From Thermoplasmata archaeon (GTDB taxonomy: Archaea > Thermoplasmatota > Thermoplasmata > Lutacidiplasmatales > UBA184): a stretch of 9,754 nt of DNA. The stretch covers positions 1 through 9,754 of the forward strand of contig JAKATE010000067.1 of NCBI GenBank assembly GCA_021828085.1, read 5' to 3'. A program made the translations under genes and the position numbers. The notes under the pieces are model-generated. The model was not told the origin of the DNA. It did no database searches and worked only from the letters and a program-made list of their open reading frames with translations. Positions 1 to 5,958 of this stretch are shown here, one piece after another; position 1 is the stretch's first letter; each line of letters opens with the position of its first letter.

Positions 1-43
1 TCTCGCGACCGGGCCGTCCAGGTCGCCGCCCGGGCGGTGGAGG

Positions 44-50
44 CTATACG
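44..50 (+). promoter_or_regulatory. TATA-like box of the methyltransferase gene
   Basis: The heptamer CTATACG is an AT-rich island in otherwise nearly pure GC sequence. Its TATA core is centred about 27 nt before the ATG at 74, which is the usual archaeal distance from TATA box to transcription start, so the mRNA would begin at or next to that ATG. No Shine-Dalgarno sequence stands at a proper distance from either candidate start; the nearest GGAGG (39-43) lies too far away and would be upstream of the transcript. This is inferred from position and composition only. Confidence 0.35.
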
Positions 51-61
51 CGGCCCCGGGG

Positions 62-781
62 ATGACCGGGACCATGTCCGCCGGATCTCGCCCCTCCCGC
101 GTACCCTCCCCGACCGAGGCCTCCGGCCCGGGGGCCGACCTCGCGGTTTCCCCTCCCGACCGGCGCTGCCGTCCCTGGTCCCTCGACAACGGATTCCGCC
201 GAGCGATCTTCCCCCCCGGCCGGACCCTGCGATCCCTGGAGCTCGCGCCCGGCCAGACCGTGGTGGACCTCGGCGCGGGAGTGGGATACTTCGCGCAGGC
301 GATCCTCGAACGGATCGGACCGAAGGGCCGGCTCATCCTGGTGGACCCCGACGAACGCAATCTCCGGCAGGCCCGGGAGAGGCTCCCGGGGGACGGTCCC
401 GTGGAGTTCCGGGTGGGAGCGGCCGGTAGGGCGCTCGACCTCCCCGACGGAAGTGCCGACCGCGTGCTCCTCTATCTCGTCCTCTGTTGCCTGAACGACA
501 AGGAGGGGGCCCTGGCCAAGACCTGGAGCCTCCTGCGCCCCGGCGGCCTCGCCCTCGTCTCCTACCCGGTCCGCCGGCGGAGCTCCCGCCGCACCCTGCG
601 CATGACGGAAGAGCGATGGACCTCGCTCGTCCGGGATCGGCCCTGGCGGGTCGAGCGGAGCTGGGGGCGCTTCCTCCGGCATCATCTGCTGCGCAAGCCG
701 GCGCCCCCGGGGCTTCAGGCGGCGGGGGGTGCCTCCTCCATCCGGAGCGAGACCCAGGACTCCTTGCCGGCCCGCACGTAG
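62..781 (+). CDS. Class I SAM-dependent methyltransferase
   Basis: This 239-residue protein probably transfers a methyl group from S-adenosylmethionine to an unidentified substrate in the cytosol. Motif I, the glycine-rich SAM loop, is VVDLGAGVGYF (about 67-77). The next strand ends in LVDPD (93-97), whose acidic residue would bind the SAM ribose. A motif IV-like DLPDGSADRVLL (126-137) and the motif V/VI turn LLRPGGLALVSYP (157-169) follow. The conserved fold begins near residue 35 (WSLDNGFRR), so the first 30 residues are poorly conserved leader. The start may really be the ATG at 74 (residue 5), which is placed better relative to the TATA-like box. The C-terminal tail after about residue 213 lies opposite the 3' end of the convergent HtrA gene, overlapping by 67 bp, and looks like unconstrained read-through sequence. 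There is no transmembrane segment. The fold is secure; the substrate cannot be told. Confidence 0.85.
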   Translation: MTGTMSAGSRPSRVPSPTEASGPGADLAVSPPDRRCRPWSLDNGFRRAIFPPGRTLRSLELAPGQTVVDLGAGVGYFAQAILERIGPKGRLILVDPDERNLRQARERLPGDGPVEFRVGAAGRALDLPDGSADRVLLYLVLCCLNDKEGALAKTWSLLRPGGLALVSYPVRRRSSRRTLRMTEERWTSLVRDRPWRVERSWGRFLRHHLLRKPAPPGLQAAGGASSIRSETQDSLPART

Positions 782-1659
782 CTCAAGGGGATCTCCCGTC
801 CGAGGGGCTCGGCGCCGAGGGTCTTCACGAGGCTGCGCATCCCGTCGATCGGTTGGCCCGCGATGCCGGTGATGAGATCGCCGCGCCGGAGACCTCCCCG
901 GTCGGCGGGGCTTCCCTTCTCCACTTCCGCGATCAGGGCCCCGGTCCTGCCGGTAAGACCGAGCCGTCGGGCGAGCGAGGGTTGCAACGAGACCGCCGAG
1001 ATGCCCATCCACGGCCGGGAGACCCGACCCTTCTCGATGATCTGCTCGAGCACGCGCCGGACGGCGTGGATGGGGATCGCGAACCCCACCCCCTGGGCGA
1101 ACGGGACCATGGCGGTGTTGATCCCCACCACTTTTCCGTCGAGGGTGGCGAGAGGTCCCCCGCTGTTCCCCGGGTTGATCGCCGCGTCGGTCTGCAGGAG
1201 CCCCTCCCAGACGAAGTCGGATCCCGGCAAGGGCCTCCCGAGGGCACTGATCACGCCGACCGAGGCGGTGTGCGAGCCCGGCAGCCCCAGGCTGTTCCCC
1301 AGCGCCACGACGAGCTGACCGACCTTGAGCGCCTCCGAATCCCCCAGGGGGGCCTCCGGGAGCTCGCCGGCGTCGATCCTCAGGACGGCGAGGTCGGTGC
1401 GTTCGTCCTGGCCGGCCACCTCCGCGACGAAGCTCCGGCCGTCGGAGAGCACGGTCTCGATACGGGTCGCCCCCTCCACCACGTGGTGGTTCGTCACCAC
1501 GTAGCCGCGCCGGTCCACCAGGAGACCGGTCCCCTCCCCGTCCAAAGGTTGGAATCGACGGAGGGAAGGCGCGGGCAGGCGCAGGCTGCGTACGGTGACG
1601 GTGCTCTCGCTCAATCGCTCCACGGTCCGGGTCAGGGCTTCGTCCAGCTGGGCCAACAT
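715..1659 (-). CDS. htrA: HtrA/DegP-like trypsin-type serine protease with one PDZ domain
   Basis: This is a protein quality-control serine protease of 314 residues from the chosen ATG. The chymotrypsin-fold triad is complete: His59 in TNHHVVEG, Asp89 in RTDLAVLRID and Ser166 in NPGNSGGPL. The IGNSLGLP-like stretch and the QTDAAINPG lead-in are typical of HtrA. A single PDZ domain (about 215-305) follows, with GSPADRGGLRRGDLI as its signature. I chose the ATG at 1659 because GAGG sits 7 nt before it. A GTG at 1725 would add 22 basic residues. Neither start gives a signal peptide or membrane anchor, so the enzyme looks cytosolic, unlike bacterial DegP. It lies 82 nt behind the alpha/beta hydrolase on the same strand, probably in the same transcript, and its last 67 bp overlap the convergent methyltransferase. 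Confidence 0.92.
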   Translation of the reverse strand: MLAQLDEALTRTVERLSESTVTVRSLRLPAPSLRRFQPLDGEGTGLLVDRRGYVVTNHHVVEGATRIETVLSDGRSFVAEVAGQDERTDLAVLRIDAGELPEAPLGDSEALKVGQLVVALGNSLGLPGSHTASVGVISALGRPLPGSDFVWEGLLQTDAAINPGNSGGPLATLDGKVVGINTAMVPFAQGVGFAIPIHAVRRVLEQIIEKGRVSRPWMGISAVSLQPSLARRLGLTGRTGALIAEVEKGSPADRGGLRRGDLITGIAGQPIDGMRSLVKTLGAEPLGREIPLSYVRAGKESWVSLRMEEAPPAA

Positions 1660-1666
1660 GTCTCTG

Positions 1667-1670
1667 CCTC
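1667..1670 (-). promoter_or_regulatory. Shine-Dalgarno site that decides the htrA start
   Basis: On the minus strand GAGG stands at -11 to -8 relative to the ATG at 1659, a good spacing for pairing with the 16S rRNA 3' end. The in-frame GTG at 1725 has no comparable site at that distance. The presence of a Shine-Dalgarno sequence also fits the gene being internal to a transcript. Confidence 0.45.
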
Positions 1671-1741
1671 GGACGGGGAGGCCCCGTCGAGGACTTGGCG
1701 AGCGAGTGACCGAGGGTCCGCTCACGGGTGGGGTGCGCCGC

Positions 1742-2650
1742 TCACCCCGGCGTCCGTCCGTGCTCGGCGCGTTCGAGGAACGCCGAGACCGTGTGGAGGA
1801 ACGCGCGGTTCTCCTCGATGAAGGGATAGTGCCCCGAGCGCCCGAAGATCACCGCCTCCCCGCGGGGGTAGGACGCGGCGAGCGCCACAGTATCCTCGGG
1901 GGAGGGCATGTCGGCCCGGCCAGAGATCACGAGGACCGGGTAGCACGCCCGGTTCCGGGCCGGCCCGGGGTCCCAGCCCGAGTAGCTCCCGTCGAGGACG
2001 AACTCCCCTCGTTCCCCCCAGATCCTGCGGTACACCGGGTAGCGGATGGCCGAGAGGATCCCGGAGAGCTCCGGGGGAGCCCTCGCCGGGTCCACGAAGC
2101 TGACGGGCGCGTACGCCTGCTCCACCGCGCCCCGGTACTCCGGGTCGTATCCTTCGCCCGCGTGGAACGAGCCGTCGTACTCCATCCGGCGGATCGTCTC
2201 CCGCGCTCCCGGGGGAGCGGACGCGAGCATCTCCCGGAGGCGGCGATTGGCGACGGGGGTCGAGCCGAAGGTGTCGAGGAGCAGGAGGCTCCGTACCGCT
2301 TCCGGGTGGTGGAGGGCGAACTCCTGGGCGAGGAACCCTCCGGCCGAATGCCCCAGCAGATGGAAGCTCCCGAGGTCGAGCGACCGGGCCACCTCCCCGA
2401 CCTCCTCCACCAGGGCGTCGAGGTCGTATCGCCCATCGGCGGCGTCAGTGGAAGCGCCGGCGCCCGCGGGGTCGAAGAGCACCAGCCGATGCCGCTCGGC
2501 CAGGGGTTCGACCCAGGGGAGAAAGTAGTCGAAGGGAAGTGTCGGCCCCCCGTTCAGCAGGACGATCGGCTCGCCGCGGCCCAGGACGCGATAGCGGATC
2601 CTGGCCCGGGGGAGGACCAAGAACCCCTCCAAGGTGCTTCGGTCGGTCAT
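1742..2650 (-). CDS. Alpha/beta hydrolase, proline iminopeptidase-like
   Basis: This 302-residue protein fits the proline iminopeptidase branch of the alpha/beta hydrolases, enzymes that remove an N-terminal residue (typically proline) from peptides. Visible in order are the oxyanion-hole segment LLNGGPTLPFDYF (31-43), the strand LFDPAGAGAST (58-68), the nucleophile elbow GHSAGG with Ser102, a helical cap region (about 130-235), the acid Asp247 in SGRADMPSP, and the base His274 in GRSGHYPFIEE. The triad is complete. The canonical HGGPG is here NGGPT. There is no signal peptide or membrane segment, so it is cytosolic. The ATG at 2650 fits the family N-terminus; the open frame continues upstream, but that part lies opposite the dehydrogenase and is not conserved-looking. 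A general esterase or epoxide hydrolase-like role cannot be excluded. Pairing with htrA suggests a role in peptide turnover. Confidence 0.82.
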   Translation of the reverse strand: MTDRSTLEGFLVLPRARIRYRVLGRGEPIVLLNGGPTLPFDYFLPWVEPLAERHRLVLFDPAGAGASTDAADGRYDLDALVEEVGEVARSLDLGSFHLLGHSAGGFLAQEFALHHPEAVRSLLLLDTFGSTPVANRRLREMLASAPPGARETIRRMEYDGSFHAGEGYDPEYRGAVEQAYAPVSFVDPARAPPELSGILSAIRYPVYRRIWGERGEFVLDGSYSGWDPGPARNRACYPVLVISGRADMPSPEDTVALAASYPRGEAVIFGRSGHYPFIEENRAFLHTVSAFLERAEHGRTPG

Positions 2651-2740
2651 CGTCGCGGCCCGGGGGCGGGTCGGAAGTTCCGGGCACCGTTCGGGAGGTG
2701 ACCGGGGGTTCTTCAAGGCTCCCGGTCCTGTGCCTCGGCC
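2651..2740. promoter_or_regulatory. Divergent promoter spacer between the hydrolase and dehydrogenase genes
   Basis: This 90-bp spacer must hold promoters for both flanking genes. Neither start codon has a Shine-Dalgarno match. The only AT-richer spots are TTCTTCAAG (2709-2717), about 27 nt before the dehydrogenase ATG, and GAACTT read on the minus strand (2675-2680), about 27 nt before the hydrolase ATG. Both are poor TATA matches, but both lie at the distance expected for leaderless archaeal transcripts. Nothing else is recognisable here. Confidence 0.25.
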
Positions 2741-3721
2741 ATGGTCACCGACCCCCGTTTGCTCGTCACGGTGCGGCTGAACGATCCGCAGGAGAAGGCC
2801 TTGGGCCGTCTGCTCGAAGGGGTCCCCTGGGTCCACCCTCCGCGCGATGCCCCCGGTCCCTGGCCCACCGTGGAGGCGGTGCTGACGGGGGTCCCGTCGC
2901 GCGAGCTTCCCGCGCTGAGACCCGAGCTCCTCCCGCGCGTCCGCTTCGTCCAGCGGGTCTTCACCGGGCTCGATGGCTTCCCTTTTGCCCTCTTCCCTCC
3001 CGAGACCCGCTTCGCGGGGAACGTCGGGGCCTACGCCGTGCCCGTCTCCGAGCTCGCCCTGACCCTCGTGCTGGCCCTGGCGAAGAGCCTGGTCCCGGAC
3101 CACCAGAGCGCGCTCGCCGGGGAACGGGGACCGCTCGACCGGCGACGGATCTCCCTGAAGGGCCGCCGGGCGCTCATCCTGGGGTACGGGGCCATCGGCC
3201 GGGAGCTCGCTCCGAAGTTCCGGGCGCTGGGGATGTCTGTGGACGGGCTGAGCCGGTCCGGTGAGAAGGACGCGGCGCTGGACCGGCTCTACCGCCCCTC
3301 CGAGCGGCTCGAGGCCCTCCGCGGAGCTGACGTGGTGGTCAATGTCCTACCGCTCACCCGGGAGACCCGCGGTTTCGTGGGGGCCCCGGAGCTCGAAGCG
3401 ATGGGACCCCGGGCGATCCTGGTGAACGTCGGCCGCGCCGCGACCGTGGACCCGGAGGCGCTCGTAGCCCACCTCCGGAGGAACCCCGGGTTCCACGTCG
3501 GTCAGGAGGTCTGGTGGGACGAGCCGGGAGGGTTCGGCCGTTTCACGCCGACCGCGAGCCTCGCGGACTTCCCTGGGTCGCTCGGGACGCCCCACGTCGG
3601 GGGCTTCGTGGAGGACGCCTACGACCACGCGCTGGCCTCCGCCTGCACCAACCTCGCCCGTTTCTTCCGGGGAGAGGTCCCTCTGCACCTCGTGGACCCG
3701 CGCGAGTACGCCTCCGCTTGA
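2741..3721 (+). CDS. D-isomer-specific 2-hydroxyacid dehydrogenase
   Basis: This 326-residue NAD(P)-dependent oxidoreductase interconverts a 2-hydroxyacid and its 2-oxoacid. The split substrate domain is formed by the N-terminus and the extreme C-terminus. The Rossmann domain (about 95-290) starts after NVGAYAVPVSELAL, with the dinucleotide loop GYGAIG at 148-153. The catalytic residues of the family are all found: Arg232 in VNVGRAATVD, Glu261 in WDEPGG and His285 in GTPHVGG. The family pattern around the Glu (DVF-x-x-EP) is here QEVWWDEP. Length is normal for the family (310-335). The start is the first ATG of a divergent spacer and has no Shine-Dalgarno site. Glyoxylate/hydroxypyruvate reductase, lactate dehydrogenase or a paralogue of phosphoglycerate dehydrogenase are all possible. 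There is no C-terminal ACT domain, so full-length SerA is unlikely. Confidence 0.9.
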   Translation: MVTDPRLLVTVRLNDPQEKALGRLLEGVPWVHPPRDAPGPWPTVEAVLTGVPSRELPALRPELLPRVRFVQRVFTGLDGFPFALFPPETRFAGNVGAYAVPVSELALTLVLALAKSLVPDHQSALAGERGPLDRRRISLKGRRALILGYGAIGRELAPKFRALGMSVDGLSRSGEKDAALDRLYRPSERLEALRGADVVVNVLPLTRETRGFVGAPELEAMGPRAILVNVGRAATVDPEALVAHLRRNPGFHVGQEVWWDEPGGFGRFTPTASLADFPGSLGTPHVGGFVEDAYDHALASACTNLARFFRGEVPLHLVDPREYASA

Positions 3722-3753
3722 GCGGGGGAGGACGGCCGGTCGCTCCTTCCGCC

Positions 3754-4731
3754 TCAGGCGGGGGAGGCGCGGCCCCGGGGGTCCTTCCCCATCCGCTCGA
3801 GGAGCGCCCCCGTGAGGAGCGGGAGGAGGACGGTGATGTCCCCCTCCACGGTGACCTGCTGGGCGGTCGGTTTGACCTTTCCCCAGCTCACGGCCTCCCG
3901 AAGCCGCGCCCCGGAGAGCGACCCGTCCCACTCCACCGCGGTGGTGATGTAGACCGCGCTGTCGAGCCCCCCCCGGAACTGGTTCCACCAGATCGTGTGG
4001 TGCTTGGAGATCCCTCCGCCCAGGATGAGGGCGTGGGTGCGCCTCGCCTCGAAGACCAGGTCGGAGAGGCGCTGCTCGTCGGAGAAGAGGTCCAGCTGCA
4101 GGTCCCGGTGGTCCTGCCAGAAGAGCCACAGCTGGCTCCCCACGGCCCCGTCGAAGGGCCCGGGGACGAAGACCGGGACCTTCCGTTCGAAGGCCGCGCG
4201 GCAGAGGGACCCCGCGCCTCGGACCGGCCCCAGATCCTCGCCGATCGCCCAGACGAGCTCGGGAGTGGTGAGCCGGCGCCGACCGGACCTCCAGAGGCGC
4301 CGAAGCAAGCGCTGGGTGCGCTGCTCCAGGATGGTCCCGTAGTGGGCCTGCGGGATGACCACGTTGCCCAGCCGGTAGATATGACGGCGGGCCAGCGCTC
4401 GGTCGTCGAGGAGCCAGTCCCCCTCGTAGTAGGGTTTCCAGGCGCGGGCGAGGTCGTGGTCCAGCGTGCCCCCCGTGGTGATGATGGCGTCCACGAGTCC
4501 CCGGCGGACGATCTCCACCAGGACCCCCCGGGTCCCGGTCGCCAGGATGTCCGCCGGGAAGGACAGGAAGTTCGTCGCCTCCCGGTCCCCCCACTGGTGC
4601 TCCAGGATGTCGGCCGCCTGGGCGAGCCCCTTGGCGCTGAACCCGCCGCCCCGGGAGAAGCCCCGGAGCAGCGCGTCGGGGCTAAGCAGGTCCTCGGCGC
4701 GAAGGTCCCGTACCGGTCTTCGTGGCGGCAT
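3754..4731 (-). CDS. dys: Deoxyhypusine synthase
   Basis: The enzyme transfers the aminobutyl group of spermidine to one lysine of aIF5A, the first step of hypusine formation and needed for normal translation elongation. The 325-residue length is typical. The NAD-site region carries TGTRGVL (65-71) and DAIITTGGTLDHDL (81-94). The glycine-rich loop LGGGISKHH (237-245) supplies the active-site His. The stretch EWDGSLSGAR (267-276) leads into EAVSWGKV (279-286), whose Lys285 matches the lysine that forms the enzyme intermediate in human DHS (Lys329). Key residues are intact, so this is an active-type DHS rather than a degenerate paralogue. The ATG at 4731 has GGAG at -11 to -8. It is transcribed in the same direction as aIF2 beta and the presenilin-like gene, but a 243-bp spacer with its own TATA-like box suggests a separate promoter. 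Its 3' end faces the dehydrogenase with a 32-bp gap. Confidence 0.95.
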   Translation of the reverse strand: MPPRRPVRDLRAEDLLSPDALLRGFSRGGGFSAKGLAQAADILEHQWGDREATNFLSFPADILATGTRGVLVEIVRRGLVDAIITTGGTLDHDLARAWKPYYEGDWLLDDRALARRHIYRLGNVVIPQAHYGTILEQRTQRLLRRLWRSGRRRLTTPELVWAIGEDLGPVRGAGSLCRAAFERKVPVFVPGPFDGAVGSQLWLFWQDHRDLQLDLFSDEQRLSDLVFEARRTHALILGGGISKHHTIWWNQFRGGLDSAVYITTAVEWDGSLSGARLREAVSWGKVKPTAQQVTVEGDITVLLPLLTGALLERMGKDPRGRASPA

Positions 4732-4758
4732 GCGATCGCTCCAGGCCTCGCGCCGCGG

Positions 4759-4765
4759 CTATAGG
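4759..4765 (-). promoter_or_regulatory. TATA-like box of the deoxyhypusine synthase gene
   Basis: Read on the minus strand, CCTATAG preceded by GCAAATCCC forms the most AT-rich patch in the spacer. The purine-containing stretch just upstream could serve as the TFB recognition element. The TATA core is centred about 30 nt before the ATG at 4731, predicting a leader of only a few nucleotides. It resembles the CTATACG box before the methyltransferase. The call rests on position and sequence alone. Confidence 0.4.
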
Positions 4766-4845
4766 GGATTTGCGGTGGGAGCCCATCGCCGCGTCGGTGG
4801 GCGAGGAAGAGGGGCCCGTGGGGGGTCACGCCCGGGCCCGGCCAT

Positions 4846-4920
4846 TTCCCACTCCCTCTACGGCGCCGGAGAGCCAGCGGCCGGGGGGAAGGCAGGGGCG
4901 GGGATCCCTTCCCACTCCCT
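4846..4920. repeat. Pair of 12-nt direct repeats in the spacer upstream of deoxyhypusine synthase
   Basis: TTCCCACTCCCT occurs exactly at 4846-4857 and again at 4909-4920, separated by 51 nt. On the minus strand, the direction of transcription here, it reads AGGGAGTGGGAA. Both copies are upstream of the deoxyhypusine synthase TATA-like box. They could be binding sites or chance matches in a low-complexity GC-rich spacer. The spacer 4732-4974 has no convincing protein gene: open frames crossing it are repetitive in Pro/Arg/Gly and run on antisense to real genes. Confidence 0.45.
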
Positions 4921-4930
4921 TCCTTCCACC

Positions 4931-4965
4931 GCTCCCGCGACCGGGATCCCGACGTCGGGAGGAGC
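4931..4965 (-). other. Palindrome cluster and possible hairpin just downstream of the presenilin-like gene
   Basis: TCCCGACGTCGGGA (4947-4960) is a perfect 14-bp palindrome. It overlaps CGGGATCCCG (4942-4951), another perfect palindrome. The outer arms GCTCC (4931-4935) and GGAGC (4961-4965) can pair around both. The structure begins 9 nt after the stop codon of the presenilin-like gene, so it could fold in the 3' UTR of the aIF2 beta transcript. No T-tract follows it on the minus strand, so it is not a standard archaeal terminator. A DNA-binding site is an alternative. Confidence 0.3.
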
Positions 4966-4974
4966 GTGGTTTCT

Positions 4975-5949
4975 CTAGAGCAGCGGTCCGCCGATGCCCA
5001 GGGAGAGCGAGTGGAAGAGGAGCACGTAGGCCAGGACGAACGCGATGATCCCGCCCCCGTTGAGGAACGGCAGGCCGGCCTGGGCCGTCCCCCGCTCCAC
5101 GAGCCGCATCAGCACCGCGTAGCCCGCCAGGGAGCCGACGATGCACGCGAGCGCGACCACGAGGTTGGCCCCGATCCCGAGGGGGGTCGGGGAGGCCGGT
5201 AGATAGGTGTAGGCGCTCACCACGAGCACCCCGGGGATGATCACGTCCCCCAGCCCCATGAACGTGGCCTCCCGCTCGGTGGGGGCGCTCCGCACGCGCT
5301 CGCGGACCTCCTTGAGGGGGCTCGAGCGCACGTAGTCGAAGTCCCGGTGCTCGGGGACCACCATCAGGATCGGCAGCTTGAGGTCGGAGACCACATCGGC
5401 GAGCGAGAGCATGTGCTTGGTGCCGTAGACGGCGACGGCGTCGTAGACCATGAGCGCCCCGAGCAGGAGGAGGACCGGGAGGATCCCCAGGGAGATCCCC
5501 AGGATGGCCGTGAGGCTGCCGGCGGCGAGGAAGCCGACGAGGTCCACGGCGTACCACTGCGGTTCGATCCACAGGGTGAGGAAGCAGATCGCCGCAACGC
5601 TCAGCGCCAGGGGGAGCGAGAGCTCGAGGGCGAAGCCCGACTCGAAGGTGAGGCTCTGGGGGAAGACGATGCTGAAGGCCGGGTAGAGCGTGTAGATGAG
5701 CGCGAAGGCGATGGCGCCGAGCAGGACGTAGCGGAGCACCTGGAGCGAGTTCGGCGCCCGGCGGGCGAACAGGATGATGGCGAGGGGGGCCACCACGATG
5801 ACGACGAGGAAGGGCAGGATGTTGCTCACCGAGCTGGGGTTCGCGTTGGTCTCCAGCCCGAGCCGAAGGAAAGGGGCGGCGAGCAGGAGCGCGGTGAGCT
5901 GCGAGCCGACGTAGAGGGCGAGGAGCCCCCAGGTCCTCACCCGCGGCAT
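4975..5949 (-). CDS. Presenilin/SPP-like GxGD aspartyl intramembrane protease (family A22)
   Basis: This 324-residue integral membrane protease would cut transmembrane helices or signal-peptide remnants within the cytoplasmic membrane. Nine hydrophobic segments can be made out, at about 7-27, 44-61, 73-97, 108-127, 133-152, 154-176, 229-248, 258-280 and 292-315. The two catalytic aspartates are Asp170 in MVYDAVAVY (YD motif) and Asp235 in MGLGDVIIPG (GxGD motif). They are separated by a hydrophilic loop (about 178-228), as in archaeal presenilin homologues. The third signature, PAL, is replaced by PFL in GLPFLNGGG (292-300) at the start of the last helix. The gene starts 9 nt after the aIF2 beta stop and lacks a clear Shine-Dalgarno site, so translation is probably coupled to that gene. 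The family is secure; the substrate is unknown. Confidence 0.9.
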   Translation of the reverse strand: MPRVRTWGLLALYVGSQLTALLLAAPFLRLGLETNANPSSVSNILPFLVVIVVAPLAIILFARRAPNSLQVLRYVLLGAIAFALIYTLYPAFSIVFPQSLTFESGFALELSLPLALSVAAICFLTLWIEPQWYAVDLVGFLAAGSLTAILGISLGILPVLLLLGALMVYDAVAVYGTKHMLSLADVVSDLKLPILMVVPEHRDFDYVRSSPLKEVRERVRSAPTEREATFMGLGDVIIPGVLVVSAYTYLPASPTPLGIGANLVVALACIVGSLAGYAVLMRLVERGTAQAGLPFLNGGGIIAFVLAYVLLFHSLSLGIGGPLL

Positions 5950-5958
5950 CCCTGCTTC

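Noticed and set aside
44..1012. Minus-strand open frame covering the methyltransferase region
   Set aside because: Repetitive Arg/Gly/Pro sequence; the opposite strand has a complete SAM-binding fold.
487..1821. Plus-strand open frame (444 codons) across the htrA region
   Set aside because: No motifs; it is antisense to HtrA, whose full catalytic triad is visible.
1595..2701. Plus-strand open frame opposite the alpha/beta hydrolase
   Set aside because: Low-complexity shadow of a gene with Ser-Asp-His triad on the other strand.
2651..3103. N-terminal extension of the hydrolase by 151 residues upstream of 2650
   Set aside because: The extension is antisense to the dehydrogenase, is low complexity and lies outside the normal family length; the ATG at 2650 gives a typical N-terminus.
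3749..3761. Small hairpin CCGCC-TCA-GGCGG at the stop codon of deoxyhypusine synthase as a terminator
   Set aside because: A 5-bp stem is expected often by chance in 70% GC sequence and no T-tract follows on either strand.
3514..4764. Plus-strand open frame opposite deoxyhypusine synthase
   Set aside because: Arg/Pro/Gly-rich shadow with no conserved feature.
4722..5048. Plus-strand small protein (108 codons) in the spacer upstream of deoxyhypusine synthase
   Set aside because: Pro/Arg/Gly-rich, overlaps the 3' end of the presenilin-like gene in antisense, and has no ribosome site or motif.
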